DNA of 64,000 nt from Perlucidibaca aquatica (lineage in GTDB: Bacteria > Pseudomonadota > Gammaproteobacteria > Pseudomonadales > Moraxellaceae). Shown here one piece after another: positions 1 through 10,344 of this stretch. The notes beneath the pieces are model-generated. The model was not told the DNA's origin. It was given only the letters and a program-made list of their open reading frames with translations, and did no database searches. How positions within the stretch are numbered: the first letter of the stretch is position 1; every line of letters begins with the position of its first letter. The DNA lies in assembly GCF_001676655.1 (NCBI RefSeq), contig NZ_LZDB01000003.1:61372-125371 (forward strand), read 5' to 3'. The position numbers were made by a program, and so were the translations under genes.

Positions 1-424
1 AGATCTCGGACTTACCCTCAGGGATCTCTAACTCAAAACTGTAGCCTAAGCCGTTGATATCGCCCCGTGGCATGAGCTCATTCGCGCCAGCGCGACGTGT
101 TAGCCATTGTCCTGACGCGATGGGGCTGATGACTTCAATCCGACCCACATTGGCGCGAGTAATCTCTAGGATGCGTTGTTTCGCTAAGCCTTGGTTATCA
201 ATCTTAAGCCGCAATAAGACGGGATGATCAACGTAGCCCTTAGCAAGAACGGCTTGATCGAGTGCCTGCCAAGTGGGTGAGGCAATATCGAGCCAAGGTG
301 CCAGCTCCAAGCGCTCGTTGGTGCTGTCGATGAGTAAGGTGGGGGCGAGCTTTGCTTGCGCCAAACTACCTAAGGTCAGCAGGCAGAGGCTTAGGCAGAA
401 CCGGAGAAGTAAGGACGTTTTCAT
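1..424 (-). CDS. Membrane sensor protein, N-terminal part only (7TMR-DISM-type extracellular domain)
   Basis: The gene runs off the left edge and only about 141 N-terminal residues are visible. It begins with ATG at 424 and a clear signal peptide (MKTSLLLRFCLSLCLLTLGS, cleavage probably after AQA near residue 29). The following region has the look of the 7TMR-DISMED2 extracellular domain: predicted beta strands, a run around HPVLLRLKIDNQG and a later VGRIEVISP stretch. In that family the domain precedes seven membrane helices and a cytoplasmic histidine kinase or diguanylate cyclase output. The output domain lies outside the window, so the signalling type is unknown. The domain call is by pattern only; a different periplasmic beta-sandwich protein is possible. 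Confidence 0.5.
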   Translation of the reverse strand, partial: MKTSLLLRFCLSLCLLTLGSLAQAKLAPTLLIDSTNERLELAPWLDIASPTWQALDQAVLAKGYVDHPVLLRLKIDNQGLAKQRILEITRANVGRIEVISPIASGQWLTRRAGANELMPRGDINGLGYSFELEIPEGKSEI

Positions 425-475
425 GACCCCCGAGCCTACACTAGCTGGGCGCGAGGGTCATGAAATACAGACGGG

Positions 476-2740
476 TTACTGACGACTGATCGCTTCAGCG
501 ACAGTCAGTGCGGTCATGTTGACGATACGGCGAACGGTCGCACTGGGCGTCAAAATGTGCACGGGCTTTGCGGCGCCCAGCAGGATAGGGCCGATGGTGA
601 CGCCATCGCCACAGGCTGTTTTCAGCAAGTTAAAGGCAATATTGGCGGCATCGACGTTGGGCATGATGAGCAGGTTCGCCGAGCCCTTCAGGCGCGAGTT
701 CGGGAACAGGTTCAAACGAATGCTTTCGTCGAGCGCGGCATCACCGTGCATCTCGCCATCCACTTCCAGTTCCGGCGCCATGTCCTGAAGGAGTTGGAAG
801 GTTTCACGCATTTTGCGTGCACTTGGCGTGTTTTCATTGCCGAAGTTGGAGTGCGACAACAGCGCCACTTTCGGGGTTAAGCCAAAGTTACGCACGGCCT
901 CGGTGGCCTTGAGCGTGATATCCGCCAGCTCTTGCGCCGTGGGGTCCGGATTGACGTAGGTGTCGGCAATAAAGAGCGTACGGTCTTGCAGCATGATGAC
1001 GTTCATGGCGGCATAGCCACGGCAGTTTTCTTGCAGGCCAATAATTCGGTCGATGTATCGCAAGTGCAGATCGTAATTAGCGAAGGTGCCGCAAATCATG
1101 CCGTCGACTTCACCAAACTTGGTCAGCAGAGCGCCGATTAAGGTGGTGCGACGACGTACTTCACGCTTGGCGAGCTCAATGCCCACGCCTTTGCGTTCCA
1201 TGATCTGGTGATAGTGCTGCCAATAAGTGGCGAAGCGCGGATCATCGTCTTGGTTGACGATTTCAATATCGACACCGGGACGGATACGCAGGCCGAGCTT
1301 TTGAATCTGCGTCTCGATAACGGCGGGGCGACCAATCAGAACAGGGCGAGCTAAGCCTTCATCAACCACGATTTGAACGGCACGCAGCACGCGATCATCT
1401 TCGCCTTCACAGTAGGCAATTTTTTGTGGCTGCGCTTTTGCTTTCGCAAAAACAGGCTTCATCAGGAACGCCGAGTTATAGACGAACTCGGACAGACGCT
1501 GGCGATAAGCATCAAAGTCTGCGATGGGGCGAGTCGCAATGCCCGAATCCATTGCCGCTTTGGCGACGGCGGGTGCAATCGCCATGATTAAGCGTGGATC
1601 GAGCGGGCCAGGAATCAAATACTCACGACCAAAGCGACGGGCTTCGCCGCTGTAGGCCGCCGAGTCCGAAGACTCCACGTGAGCCATCTGAGCGATTGCG
1701 CGCACACAGGCTACTTTCATGGCTTCATTAACGGTGCTGGCACCCGAGTCCAGTGCGCCACGGAAAATGTATGGGAAGCAGAGCGCATTGTTGACTTGGT
1801 TCGGGTAGTCCGAACGGCCCGTGGCGATAATGGCGTCGGAGCGCACGGCCTTGACCAGCTCTGGCAGAATTTCGGGAGTTGGGTTGGCCAGCGCGAAGAT
1901 GATCGGGTCAGCATTCATCTGCATGACCATGTCTTGGCTCACGATGCCGGCTGTCGACAGGCCAATGAAGACATCCGCGCCTACGAATAGGTCCGCTAAG
2001 GTGCGCGCATCTGTTTTTTGCGCAAAGCGTTGCTTGCTCTCGTCTAAGCCGCTGCGATCGCTGTGAATAACGCCTTTAGAGTCGGTGACGTAGATGTTCT
2101 CACGCTTGGCACCGAGCGAAATCAGCAAGTCCAAGCAGGTAATTGCGGCTGCACCGGCGCCGGAGCAAATGATTTTTACATCGCCGATGTCTTTCTTGAC
2201 CAGCAGCAGGGCGTTGAGAACGCCGGCACCAACAATGATGGATGTGCCGTGTTGGTCATCATGAAACACCGGAATTTTGCAGCGCTCGCGCAGCTTCTTT
2301 TCGATGTAGAAACATTCAGGCGCTTTAATGTCTTCTAAGTTGATGCCACCAAACGTGGGCTCAAGCGAAGCAATAATATCGACCAGCTTATCGGGGTCGC
2401 GCTCATTGATTTCGATGTCAAACACATCAATGCCCGCAAACTTTTTGAACAGCACGCCTTTGCCTTCCATGACGGGTTTCGACGCCAAGGGGCCGATGTC
2501 ACCGAGGCCCAATACGGCCGTGCCGTTGGTAATCACGGCAACCAGATTGCCACGCGCGGTGTAGCGAGAAACAGTGGAAGGGTCACGCGCAATTTCTTCG
2601 CAAGGCGCGGCCACACCGGGTGAGTAAGCGAGAGCAAGGTCGCGCTGGTTCACCAGTTGTTTGCTGGGCGTTACGTTAATTTTGCCGGGCTGCGGGAACT
2701 CGTGATAGTCCAACGCCGCTTTGCGCAGTGCCTCATCCAT
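476..2740 (-). CDS. maeB: NADP-dependent malic enzyme with phosphotransacetylase-like C-terminal domain
   Basis: MaeB decarboxylates malate to pyruvate with reduction of NADP+, linking the TCA cycle to pyruvate and NADPH supply. The 754-residue length fits the two-domain family. Residues 1 to about 430 are the malic enzyme part, with GLGDIG at 78-83, the catalytic-lysine region around 94-100, DDQHGTS at 161-167 and the nucleotide loop GAGAA at 194-198. The remainder is a phosphotransacetylase-like domain, which in characterised MaeB proteins is regulatory (acetyl-CoA sensing) rather than a working Pta. The ATG start lies 125 bases from the end of purD, so maeB is probably expressed on its own. 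TAA stop. Nothing is missing compared with the family. Confidence 0.95.
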   Translation of the reverse strand: MDEALRKAALDYHEFPQPGKINVTPSKQLVNQRDLALAYSPGVAAPCEEIARDPSTVSRYTARGNLVAVITNGTAVLGLGDIGPLASKPVMEGKGVLFKKFAGIDVFDIEINERDPDKLVDIIASLEPTFGGINLEDIKAPECFYIEKKLRERCKIPVFHDDQHGTSIIVGAGVLNALLLVKKDIGDVKIICSGAGAAAITCLDLLISLGAKRENIYVTDSKGVIHSDRSGLDESKQRFAQKTDARTLADLFVGADVFIGLSTAGIVSQDMVMQMNADPIIFALANPTPEILPELVKAVRSDAIIATGRSDYPNQVNNALCFPYIFRGALDSGASTVNEAMKVACVRAIAQMAHVESSDSAAYSGEARRFGREYLIPGPLDPRLIMAIAPAVAKAAMDSGIATRPIADFDAYRQRLSEFVYNSAFLMKPVFAKAKAQPQKIAYCEGEDDRVLRAVQIVVDEGLARPVLIGRPAVIETQIQKLGLRIRPGVDIEIVNQDDDPRFATYWQHYHQIMERKGVGIELAKREVRRRTTLIGALLTKFGEVDGMICGTFANYDLHLRYIDRIIGLQENCRGYAAMNVIMLQDRTLFIADTYVNPDPTAQELADITLKATEAVRNFGLTPKVALLSHSNFGNENTPSARKMRETFQLLQDMAPELEVDGEMHGDAALDESIRLNLFPNSRLKGSANLLIMPNVDAANIAFNLLKTACGDGVTIGPILLGAAKPVHILTPSATVRRIVNMTALTVAEAISRQ

Positions 2741-2865
2741 TTATTTTCTCGCTCGAACGATTGCCAATGCTGTTAGGAAATTGCAAGCGCGAGAGTATAG
2801 CATCGGCTTGCAATGAACGGCCTGTACAAAGCGACGGGCGTGTGACCGTCGGGTTTTGCCGTACT

Positions 2866-4152
2866 TTATTTGCTGAGTTCGCGTGCCACGGCGCGATAGC
2901 CAATGTCATTGCGGTGGTATTCGCCAGTCCATTGGATTTTCGCGACTTCCGCGTAGGCGGCGGTCTGAGCCTCCAAGACACTCACGCCGAGGCCAGTCGC
3001 GCACAGCACGCGCCCACCGCTGGTGACGACTTGGCCATCTTGAAGGGCGGTGCCGGCATGAAAGACTTTGGCGTCTTGACCTTCTTGGCTCAAGCCATGA
3101 ATGACATCGCCCTTGCGAATGTCGCCAGGATAGCCACCCGCTGCCATCACAACGCCTAGCGCAGCGCGTGGATCCCAGTCAGCCTCGATTTGATCCAAGG
3201 TGCCTGCAATGCCCGCTTCCACGAGCGCAACTAATGAGCTGCGCAGTCGCATCATCACCGGTTGTGTTTCGGGGTCGCCAAAACGGCAGTTAAATTCGAT
3301 GACCTTAGGCGCACCGTTGTCATCAATCATCAAGCCAGCATAGAGAAAGCCGGTATAGGGATGGCCTTCGCTGATCATGCCATTCACCGTCGGCATAATG
3401 ACTTCGCGCATGACACGTGCATGCACTTCAGGCGTCACCACGGGCGCGGGGGAATAAGCGCCCATGCCGCCCGTATTCGGGCCGGTATCGGCATCGCCAA
3501 TGCGCTTGTGGTCCTGACTCGTGGCCATCGCTAGGGCATTCTTGCCGTCGACCATAACAATAAAGGATGCTTCTTCGCCCTCAAGAAACTCCTCAACGAC
3601 CACGCGAGCACCCGCCGAACCGAACTTGTTACTGGCGAGCATGTCGATGATGGCTTCTTCAGCCTCTGCCAATGTCATGGCCACAATGACACCTTTGCCT
3701 GCGGCTAAGCCATCGGCCTTGATGACGATGGGCGCACCCTTTTCGCGAACATAGGCGAGGGCGGCATCGGTGTCGGTAAAGACTTGGTAGAACGCGGTAG
3801 GGATGTTCTGGCGCGCGAGGAAATCTTTGGCAAAGGCTTTCGAGCCTTCGAGCTGGGCAGCATGCTGAGTCGGCCCCCAGATTTTCAGGCCAGCCGCACG
3901 GAAGGCATTAACCACGCCATTGACCAGTGGAGCTTCCGGACCAACTACAGTGAGTGCGATGTTTTCGGCCTGCGCGAAGGCAACCAGTGCGGCATTGTCC
4001 AGGATATCTAGCGCGACATTGCGGCACTTAGCTTCGGTGGCGGAGCCTGCATTACCGGGGGCGACGAAGACGGTTTCGACACGAGGATCCTGTGCCAGTT
4101 TCCATGCTAGGGCGTGTTCGCGGCCACCGGAGCCGAGGAGCAGAATTTTCAT
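2866..4152 (-). CDS. purD: Phosphoribosylamine-glycine ligase (GAR synthetase)
   Basis: PurD joins 5-phosphoribosylamine and glycine with ATP, the second step of de novo purine synthesis, in the cytoplasm. The start chosen is ATG at 4152, giving MKILLLGSGGREHALAWK, the canonical PurD N terminus. An upstream in-frame TTG at 4167 would add five unrelated residues. Length is 428 residues, normal for the family. The N-terminal dinucleotide-like GSGGREH loop, the ATP-grasp core (LAAGKGV near residue 150) and the metal-binding EFNCRFGDPE segment are all present. It lies downstream of purH on the same strand, as in Pseudomonas, but about 300 bases of palindromic DNA separate the two genes, which could weaken or end read-through from purH. 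Confidence 0.96.
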   Translation of the reverse strand: MKILLLGSGGREHALAWKLAQDPRVETVFVAPGNAGSATEAKCRNVALDILDNAALVAFAQAENIALTVVGPEAPLVNGVVNAFRAAGLKIWGPTQHAAQLEGSKAFAKDFLARQNIPTAFYQVFTDTDAALAYVREKGAPIVIKADGLAAGKGVIVAMTLAEAEEAIIDMLASNKFGSAGARVVVEEFLEGEEASFIVMVDGKNALAMATSQDHKRIGDADTGPNTGGMGAYSPAPVVTPEVHARVMREVIMPTVNGMISEGHPYTGFLYAGLMIDDNGAPKVIEFNCRFGDPETQPVMMRLRSSLVALVEAGIAGTLDQIEADWDPRAALGVVMAAGGYPGDIRKGDVIHGLSQEGQDAKVFHAGTALQDGQVVTSGGRVLCATGLGVSVLEAQTAAYAEVAKIQWTGEYHRNDIGYRAVARELSK

Positions 4153-4187
4153 ATCTAGCAGTCTCACATAGTCTTATTCGAGAGGAC

Positions 4188-4254
4188 GCGGGTGTGGGTG
4201 AGCACTGCTTGGGACCGCCTCAAGTACATCCCAGCAGTGCTCACCCACACCCGC
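4188..4254. repeat. Large perfect inverted repeat, element 1 of a hairpin pair
   Basis: Two perfectly complementary 22-base arms (4188-4209 and 4233-4254) are followed inwards by a four-pair GGGA/TCCC extension and a 14-base loop. On the minus strand the inner part reads GGGATGTACTTGAGGCGGTCCC. This matches, in the opposite orientation, a segment of the neighbouring element at 4396-4416 (GGACGTACTCGCGGCGTTCCC), so the two are members of one repeat family. No coding sequence overlaps it. It could act as a transcription barrier, an mRNA end-stabiliser or a non-autonomous mobile repeat. Confidence 0.85.
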
Positions 4255-4314
4255 ACCCGTGGTCAATCCAGAGTCGTCGTCACTATTCCGCTACTGGAGC
4301 TAATGCACCAGCCT

Positions 4315-4460
4315 GAGCTTTAGCGCTGAGCGGTCAGGCGGGCTTATCTCTGGCAGGGACGTTGCGCGCCATGGATGGCGCGCAAGAGCCTACAAGGACG
4401 TACTCGCGGCGTTCCCTGCCAGAGATAAGCTCACCTGACCGCGGAGGCCCTAAAAAGCTC
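4315..4460. repeat. Long imperfect palindrome with nested hairpin, element 2 of the pair
   Basis: Nested stems are seen. The outer arms are GAGCTTT (4315-4321) against AAAGCTC (4454-4460). Next come GCGGTCAGG (4330-4338) against CCTGACCGC (4434-4442), then an 18-base perfect stem, 4342-4359 against 4413-4430. Inside the loop is an independent 11-bp perfect hairpin, 4362-4372 against 4375-4385, with GG at its tip. The right edge touches the purH stop codon. The segment GGACGTACTCGCGGCGTTCCC is shared, in opposite orientation, with element 1 at 4188-4254. Confidence 0.85.
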
Positions 4461-6057
4461 AGTGCCTAAAATGGCGCATCCCAGTAAACACCATGGCAAT
4501 GCCGGCTTCATCAGCCGCAGCAATCACCTCGGCATCCCGCATCGAGCCACCCGGTTGGATGATCGCCACAATGCCTGCTTTGGCGGCGTTATCAATGCCG
4601 TCGCGGAACGGGAAGAATGCGTCCGAGGCCATGACCGCGCCTTGCACTTGCAGGCCAGCATGCTCCGCTTTAATGCCGGCGATGCGGGCGGAGTTGACGC
4701 GACTCATCTGGCCGGCGCCTACGCCCACGGTCTGGCGATTTTTCGCATACACAATGGCGTTTGACTTCACGTACTTCGCCACTTTCCAAGCAAAGATCAG
4801 ATCATGGATCTCGGCTTCAGTGGGGGCGCGTTTGGTCACGATTTTCAAGTCCGTGTCCTTGATCATGCCAAGGTCTTGGTCTTGCACGAGCAGGCCGCCG
4901 GTGACGCGCTTAAAGTCCCATTGCGCGTTGCGCGAAGTAATGTCTGGTAATGCGCCGCAGGTCAAGACACGAACATTCTGCTTAGTCGCTGTGACGGCCA
5001 ACGCTTCAGCGGTGACGCTGGGAGCGATAATGACTTCAACAAATTGACGATCGACGATGGCCTGAGCGGTGTCGGCATCGAGTTCACGGTTAAACGCGAT
5101 GATGCCGCCGAATGCCGACTCCGGATCGGTGGCGTAGGCCAGGTCGTACGCTTTACGGATGCCGCCTTCGGCATCGAGCACGACAGACACGCCGCAGGGG
5201 TTGGCATGTTTCACGATGACGCAAGCTGGCTTGGCAAAGCTCTTCACGCACTCCAGCGCGGCATCGGTATCGGCGATGTTGTTGTAAGATAACTCTTTGC
5301 CCTGAAGCTGCGTAGCAGTGGCAATCGAGGCTTCTTTCGGCGCGGCTTCTGTATAGAAGGCAGCGCGCTGATGTGGATTTTCGCCGTAACGCAGGTCCTG
5401 CGCTTTGAAAAACTGGGTATTGAAGGTGCGAGGAAAGGTATCGCGTGCCGTGAGATCGCCCTTGGTGGCGCCGACTAAGCCGCCGAGGTAATTGGCGATC
5501 ATGCCGTCGTAGCCGGCGGTGTGTTCGAAGGCTTTTACCGCCAAGTCGAAACGCGTTTCGTAAGACAGGCCACCGCTGGCCTTCACTTCTGCCAGCACAC
5601 GATCATAGTCACTGGCACTTACCACGATGCCGACATGGGCGTGGTTTTTCGCCGCAGAACGGACCATGGTAGGGCCGCCGATGTCGATATTCTCAATGGC
5701 GTCCGGCAGTGTGCAGTCGGCTTTGGCGACCGTCGCCGCGAACGGGTAGAGGTTAACCACCACCAGATCGATGCCACCGATGTTGTGCTCAGCCATGATC
5801 GCGTCATCTTGACCGCGACGACCGAGAATGCCGCCATGAATCTTCGGGTGCAGCGTTTTCACGCGACCATCCATCATTTCTGGAAAGCCGGTGTAGTCCG
5901 AGACTTCAGTCACGGCTACGCCTTCTTGTTGCAGCAGTTTGAAGGTGCCGCCGGTAGACAGCAGATGCACGCCGCTGGCAGCCAGCTCACGCGCAAATGC
6001 CACAATGCCAGTTTTGTCGGAGACGCTGATTAAAGCGCGCTGCACGCGTTGAGTCAT
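4459..6057 (-). CDS. purH: Bifunctional AICAR formyltransferase / IMP cyclohydrolase
   Basis: PurH carries out the last two steps of IMP synthesis: formyl transfer from 10-formyl-tetrahydrofolate to AICAR, then ring closure. The 532-residue protein has the MGS-like cyclohydrolase domain first (residues 1 to about 200; [10 protein letters not shown] at the start, LLSTGGT near 35, [16 protein letters not shown] near 65). The formyltransferase domain follows, with the KHANPCG motif near residue 283 and QPGGSMRD near the end. The ATG at 6057 is 10 bases from the fis stop, so fis and purH are probably co-transcribed, matching the dusB-fis-purH order of Pseudomonas. TGA stop lies within the outer arm of the hairpin element. 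Confidence 0.97.
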   Translation of the reverse strand: MTQRVQRALISVSDKTGIVAFARELAASGVHLLSTGGTFKLLQQEGVAVTEVSDYTGFPEMMDGRVKTLHPKIHGGILGRRGQDDAIMAEHNIGGIDLVVVNLYPFAATVAKADCTLPDAIENIDIGGPTMVRSAAKNHAHVGIVVSASDYDRVLAEVKASGGLSYETRFDLAVKAFEHTAGYDGMIANYLGGLVGATKGDLTARDTFPRTFNTQFFKAQDLRYGENPHQRAAFYTEAAPKEASIATATQLQGKELSYNNIADTDAALECVKSFAKPACVIVKHANPCGVSVVLDAEGGIRKAYDLAYATDPESAFGGIIAFNRELDADTAQAIVDRQFVEVIIAPSVTAEALAVTATKQNVRVLTCGALPDITSRNAQWDFKRVTGGLLVQDQDLGMIKDTDLKIVTKRAPTEAEIHDLIFAWKVAKYVKSNAIVYAKNRQTVGVGAGQMSRVNSARIAGIKAEHAGLQVQGAVMASDAFFPFRDGIDNAAKAGIVAIIQPGGSMRDAEVIAAADEAGIAMVFTGMRHFRH

Positions 6058-6067
6058 GGTCGCTTCC

Positions 6068-6349
6068 TCAGTTCATCAGGCCGTGTTGCTTAAGCTTTTT
6101 ACGCAGCGTGCCGCGGTTCAGGCCCAGAATTTCGGAGGCGCGGGTTTGGTTGCCACGGGTGTACTCCAGTACCACTTCGAGCAGCGGTGTTTCTACTTCG
6201 GCAAGAACCATCTCGTAGACTTCGCTGGCGCGTTCGCCATCCAGATGCGCGAAATAGTTGCGCATGGCCAGCTCGACATGGTCGCGCAGGCTTTGGTTGG
6301 GGCGGGTGCTGGTGCTGGTCAGCGGTTTCTTCATGACGGACATGTCCAT
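6068..6349 (-). CDS. fis: DNA-binding protein Fis
   Basis: Fis is a small dimeric nucleoid protein that bends DNA and activates stable-RNA promoters during fast growth. The C-terminal half is classic Fis: a helix-turn-helix at about residues 68-89, reading [20 protein letters not shown]. The ATG at 6349 is preferred because it gives 93 residues, close to the usual 98, and has a GAGAG ribosome site upstream. Starts at 6343 or 6334 are also possible; the longer open frame would run into dusB and add residues unlike Fis. It follows dusB by 26 bases, the conserved dusB-fis arrangement. A likely target, a stable-RNA promoter, sits at the right end of the window. Confidence 0.95.
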   Translation of the reverse strand: MDMSVMKKPLTSTSTRPNQSLRDHVELAMRNYFAHLDGERASEVYEMVLAEVETPLLEVVLEYTRGNQTRASEILGLNRGTLRKKLKQHGLMN

Positions 6350-6375
6350 GGGGTGGTGCTCTCGTGTCAATGGCA

Positions 6376-7386
6376 TCAAGCGGCGGCATCCGGCCACCGG
6401 CTATCTGCTCGGCGCAAAAAATACTCACTCACCAGCCGAATCTGCTGGTCAGCATTAATCAGGGTGTTGAACTGCCGGCTGAGCGCTTGGCCCTCCGGCA
6501 GATAGTCGGCATACCAGCCCAGGTGCTTGCGTGAGAAACGCACGCCGAGATCCGGGCCGTAGAACGCGTGCAAGCTGCCGAGGTGGCGCAAGACGATATC
6601 GCGCTGTTCCGCCAGATTAGGGGGCGGTAGCAGGTCGCTTGTTCGAAGGTAGTGTTGGATCTCGCGAAAGAGCCACGGACGTCCGTGAGCTCCCCGGCCG
6701 ACCATAATACCATCGCAGCCAGTGTGCTCAAAGACTCGCCGCGCTTTTTCCGGTGAAGTAATGTCACCATTTGCGAGTACGGGAATGCCGACCGACTGCT
6801 TAATGGCAGCAATGGTGTCGTATTCAGCGTCACCCATGTATTTGTCGGCTCGCGTGCGGCCATGCACAGCCAACATGGCGATCCCTGCATCCTCCGCAAT
6901 GCGCGCGATGGTCGGGCCATTACGGTTGTCGCGATTCCAGCCAGTACGAATTTTCAGTGTCACCGGCACATCCACGGCGGCGACCACGGCAGCGAGAATG
7001 CGCTCGACCAAAGGCTCATCCTGCATGAGTGCCGAACCGGCGAGCCGGTTACAGACTTTTTTCGCAGGACAGCCCATGTTGATGTCGATGATTTGCGCGC
7101 CACGCTCAACATTTTGGCGCGCAGCATCGGCCAGCATGTCGGGGTCGTAACCCACGATCTGTACCGTGATGGGGCCGGGTTCGCCGCTGTGATCCATGCG
7201 GAACTTGGATTTGTTGGTGTGCCACAGGCGTGACTCCGACGACACCATTTCCGACACCACATGCCCTGCGCCTAATTCACGGCAAAGCTGGCGAAACGGG
7301 CGGTCAGTAACGCCGGCCATGGGGGCGAGTGCCAAGGGCGCATCTATCGCGTAGGGGCCGATGTGCAGTGGCTTCAGCCAGTTCAT
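6376..7386 (-). CDS. dusB: tRNA-dihydrouridine synthase B
   Basis: DusB reduces uridine to dihydrouridine in the D-loop of tRNAs, using FMN and NADPH. The 336-residue TIM-barrel protein starts with [16 protein letters not shown] (residues 17-32), the FMN-binding entry of the family. It contains the [11 protein letters not shown] motif with the catalytic cysteine near residue 105 and the phosphate-binding GRGAHGRPW near 226. Its ATG overlaps the stop of the upstream DUF3426 gene by four bases, so translation of the two is probably coupled. fis lies directly downstream. Confidence 0.95.
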   Translation of the reverse strand: MNWLKPLHIGPYAIDAPLALAPMAGVTDRPFRQLCRELGAGHVVSEMVSSESRLWHTNKSKFRMDHSGEPGPITVQIVGYDPDMLADAARQNVERGAQIIDINMGCPAKKVCNRLAGSALMQDEPLVERILAAVVAAVDVPVTLKIRTGWNRDNRNGPTIARIAEDAGIAMLAVHGRTRADKYMGDAEYDTIAAIKQSVGIPVLANGDITSPEKARRVFEHTGCDGIMVGRGAHGRPWLFREIQHYLRTSDLLPPPNLAEQRDIVLRHLGSLHAFYGPDLGVRFSRKHLGWYADYLPEGQALSRQFNTLINADQQIRLVSEYFLRRADSRWPDAAA

Positions 7387-7961
7387 GGCAGCGGACTCAG
7401 CTCAACGGCGGCGTAGGCCGGCCAGGTGCCGTTTTCCCGCGCCAGCAATTGAATGGGCAGGCTGATACGAAGGGGTTGATCGCTACTGGCCAGCGAAGAC
7501 AGTCCAGAAGATTTTGCCAGGTAGGTGCGTGGCGCTATGTCGAGGGCGGTGATGCGAACGCCATAGCTGTCACGCAGGCTCAGTCGCAGCGTTGGCCACG
7601 GCTGCAGGATATCCGCACGATTGATAAGGCGGGCATCAAGCTGATAACGATGCGGATCTTGCTCGCTGACTCGCCAGCCTAAGTCAGTCACTTGCCAGGC
7701 GTCTTTTACCTGCGGGCGCAACAATTCATAGGGCGTGCTGGCCAAAAGGGGATTCAGTGCGTTACGAACAGCACCTTGTTGTAACCAAAAAGCCTGAGTC
7801 AGCCAAAGCCCTTCGAGCACAAGTACGCAGGCAGCGAGCATCGCCAAGACCAGCCAACGTCGGCGCCGTTTCACTGGCTGCGCGCGGTCGAGCTGCACCG
7901 GCAAAGCCAGTGCGTCGAGTGCAAGCGTTGGCCGATCAGTGGCGGGGCGGTGGTCTGTCAT
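7383..7961 (-). CDS. DUF3426-type membrane protein lacking the usual zinc ribbon
   Basis: This is a 192-residue protein with a short charged cytoplasmic N terminus, one membrane helix (about residues 36-55, WLVLAMLAACVLVLEGLWL) and a periplasmic beta-rich domain of the DUF3426 type (residues 80-190, with RINRADILQPWPTLRLSL-like content). Its place between prmA and dusB is the conserved position of this family in Pseudomonas. Relatives normally begin with an MJ0042-type zinc ribbon (CxxC...CxxC). None is present here, and only 24 bases separate the start from prmA, so there is no room for one. The function is unknown. The TGA stop overlaps the dusB start (ATGA). Confidence 0.75.
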   Translation of the reverse strand: MTDHRPATDRPTLALDALALPVQLDRAQPVKRRRRWLVLAMLAACVLVLEGLWLTQAFWLQQGAVRNALNPLLASTPYELLRPQVKDAWQVTDLGWRVSEQDPHRYQLDARLINRADILQPWPTLRLSLRDSYGVRITALDIAPRTYLAKSSGLSSLASSDQPLRISLPIQLLARENGTWPAYAAVELSPLP

Positions 7962-7985
7962 GTGTTCAGGCTCGTCATTTTTCGC

Positions 7986-8885
7986 TCACGCAATGCGCTT
8001 GCGGCCAGACAATCGGCACCAGTCTTCATCCTTGATGCCGAGTCCGTCCATGTCACACCACTGGCCGTAGATTTCGCGCAGCTCATCGACTTGCGAGGTG
8101 ATGATGCCAGACAACGCGATATCGCCGCCGGGCTTGAGGAAACTGGTCAGCGTCGGTGCCAGCATGCCCAGCGGGCCAGCGAGAATATTGGCGACGACAA
8201 CATCGGCACCTTCGCCGTTATTGAAATCAGCTGGCATGTCTTCGGGCATGAAGACGCGAACGCGATCTGCAACACCATTGCGCTCAGCGTTGTCACGGGT
8301 GGCGGTCAGCGCCTGTGGGTCGAGATCGACGCACCAAGCTTCACGCGCACCGAGCAGCAGGGCGGCGACCGCCAGAATGCCCGAACCGCAGCCGTAATCG
8401 ACCACGACCTTGCCTTGCAGATCAAGGCCATCGAGCCATTCCATGCAGAGAGCGGTGGTTTGGTGGGTGCCGGTGCCGAAGGCTAAGCCCGGATCGAGCA
8501 GCAGGTTGATGGCGTCGGGTTGAGGCGGTGGTGTCCAGCTCGGTACCACCCAGAGGCGGTCGCCGAAACGCATGGGATGGTAGTTGTCCATCCACGCGCG
8601 TTCCCAGTCTTTGTCTTCCAGCACTTCGATGCGATGGGGCGGCAGGGCGTGACCGAGCTGGCCTTCGAGAAAGTCGACAACAGCATCCATCTCCGAGTCC
8701 ACCACGAACAGGCCGACCACGGTGGTGGCGTCCCAGAGCGGCTGTGCGCCGGGTGGTGGCTCCAGCAACGGTTGGTCGCCAGTGTCTTCCATGAGCACGG
8801 CGGCAGCGCCAGCGGTCTCCAGCAGGTCTTCAAAGCGGGGCGCGTCGGCCTTGCGGGTCTCGATCTTGATTTGCAGCCAGGACAT
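7986..8885 (-). CDS. prmA: Ribosomal protein L11 methyltransferase
   Basis: PrmA trimethylates several amino groups of ribosomal protein L11 using S-adenosylmethionine. The 299-residue protein has the small N-terminal substrate-recognition domain (residues 1 to about 100), then a class I methyltransferase fold. VVDYGCGSGILAVAA near residue 160 is motif I, DLDPQAL near 185 follows, and NILAGPL near 232 is the family NPPY-equivalent. LDPGLAFGTGTHQTT near residue 130 is diagnostic of PrmA. It lies in the accB-accC-prmA-dusB-fis order shared with Pseudomonas. A short inverted repeat lies between it and accC. Confidence 0.96.
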   Translation of the reverse strand: MSWLQIKIETRKADAPRFEDLLETAGAAAVLMEDTGDQPLLEPPPGAQPLWDATTVVGLFVVDSEMDAVVDFLEGQLGHALPPHRIEVLEDKDWERAWMDNYHPMRFGDRLWVVPSWTPPPQPDAINLLLDPGLAFGTGTHQTTALCMEWLDGLDLQGKVVVDYGCGSGILAVAALLLGAREAWCVDLDPQALTATRDNAERNGVADRVRVFMPEDMPADFNNGEGADVVVANILAGPLGMLAPTLTSFLKPGGDIALSGIITSQVDELREIYGQWCDMDGLGIKDEDWCRLSGRKRIA

Positions 8886-8929
8886 GACGGCCTCCGAAAA
8901 AACTGGACGCGCAGTGTAGTCGTCTTGTT

Positions 8930-8965
8930 GGTGATTTTGTAGCCAGTCGGGGCGACAAAATCACC
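8930..8965 (-). terminator. Hairpin between accC and prmA (possible weak terminator or attenuator)
   Basis: Eleven-base perfect arms, GGTGATTTTGT (8930-8940) and ACAAAATCACC (8955-8965), enclose a 14-base loop. The hairpin sits just after the accC stop on the minus strand. There is no T-tract, so it is a poor intrinsic terminator. It may instead adjust mRNA levels between the acc genes and prmA. Confidence 0.4.
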
Positions 8966-8988
8966 CCGCTGGCATCAAAATCGGCTGC

Positions 8989-10329
8989 TTAGCTCAGGCC
9001 GAGCTTCTTTTCGAGGTGGTGGATGTCCACGCCGCCTTCCAGGAAGGCCGGATCTTGCAGGATGACATCGCGATGTAGCGTGATATTGCTCTTGATGCCG
9101 TCAATGACAATTTCGTCGAGCGCGTTGTGCAGGCGCTTGAGCGCGATGTCGCGTGTCGGGCCGTGCGCAATCAGCTTGCCGATCAGCGAGTCATAGTTCG
9201 GTGGCACGCTGTAACCCGAATACAAGTGCGAATCCATGCGGATGCCGGGGCCGCCGGGCGCGTGGTAGTAGTTGACCTTGCCGGGGCAGGGCATGAAGGT
9301 CTTCGGGTCTTCCGCGTTGATGCGGCTTTCCACGGCGTGGCCTTGCAGCTTGATCTGGTCTTGCGTGACCGACAGACCAAGCCCAGCTGCTACACGCAGC
9401 TGCTCCTTGATGATGTCGATACCGGTCACCATTTCCGTGACCGGATGCTCGACCTGCACGCGCGTGTTCATTTCAATGAAATAAAAACGCTCGTTTTCAT
9501 ATAGGAACTCGAATGTACCCGCACCGCGATACTTGATTTGCTCGCAGGCCCGTATACAGGCGGCATAGACCTCGTCACGCAATTTTTGCGGGATGTGCGG
9601 TGCCGGTGCTTCCTCAACCACTTTTTGGTGACGACGTTGCAGTGAGCAGTCACGGTCGTAAAGGTGAATCGCTTTGCCTTCGCCATCGCCGATGACTTGA
9701 ATTTCAACGTGACGCGGGTGTTGCAGGAATTTCTCCATATACACCGTGTCATCGCCAAAGGCCGCGCCTGCCTCGGCTTTGGTCACCATCAGTGATTCAA
9801 GAACATCCGCTTCATGATGCACAACGCGCATGCCGCGACCACCGCCACCCGCAGCGGCTTTAATGATGACGGGCAGACCAATGTAATTCGCCATTTCAAT
9901 GGCGTTTTCCGCCGTTACCGCACCGTCTGAGCCGGGCACCGTGGGTACGCCAGCGGCTTTCATGGCAACGATCGCCGAGACCTTATTGCCCATCAGGCGA
10001 ATGGATTCAGCGCGCGGGCCGATAAAGGCAAAGCCGGACTTTTCCACGGCTTCAGCAAAATCGGCGTTTTCGGCGAGAAAGCCGTAGCCAGGATGAATGG
10101 CCTGAGCGCCGGTGACTTCGGCGGCGGAAATGATGGCCGGGATATTCAAGTAAGACTGCTTGCTGGCTGCCGGTCCGATGCACACGGTTTGATCGGCGAG
10201 ACGGACATGCAGCAAGTCGCGGTCAGCTTTTGAGTAAACCGCCACCGTTTTGATGCCGAGCTCTTTACACGCACGCAGGATACGCAATGCAATCTCGCCA
10301 CGGTTGGCGATGACCACCTTGTCCAACAT
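8989..10329 (-). CDS. accC: Acetyl-CoA carboxylase, biotin carboxylase subunit
   Basis: AccC carboxylates the biotin carried by AccB using ATP and bicarbonate, the first half-reaction of malonyl-CoA synthesis for fatty acids. The 446-residue length is that of the free-standing subunit. The N-terminal [17 protein letters not shown], the ATP-grasp glycine-rich loop [11 protein letters not shown] near residue 160 and the [14 protein letters not shown] active-site stretch near 288 are intact. It lies 15 bases after accB, forming the standard accBC operon with aroQ upstream. Confidence 0.98.
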   Translation of the reverse strand: MLDKVVIANRGEIALRILRACKELGIKTVAVYSKADRDLLHVRLADQTVCIGPAASKQSYLNIPAIISAAEVTGAQAIHPGYGFLAENADFAEAVEKSGFAFIGPRAESIRLMGNKVSAIVAMKAAGVPTVPGSDGAVTAENAIEMANYIGLPVIIKAAAGGGGRGMRVVHHEADVLESLMVTKAEAGAAFGDDTVYMEKFLQHPRHVEIQVIGDGEGKAIHLYDRDCSLQRRHQKVVEEAPAPHIPQKLRDEVYAACIRACEQIKYRGAGTFEFLYENERFYFIEMNTRVQVEHPVTEMVTGIDIIKEQLRVAAGLGLSVTQDQIKLQGHAVESRINAEDPKTFMPCPGKVNYYHAPGGPGIRMDSHLYSGYSVPPNYDSLIGKLIAHGPTRDIALKRLHNALDEIVIDGIKSNITLHRDVILQDPAFLEGGVDIHHLEKKLGLS

Positions 10330-10344
10330 AGGGGTGATCTCCGC

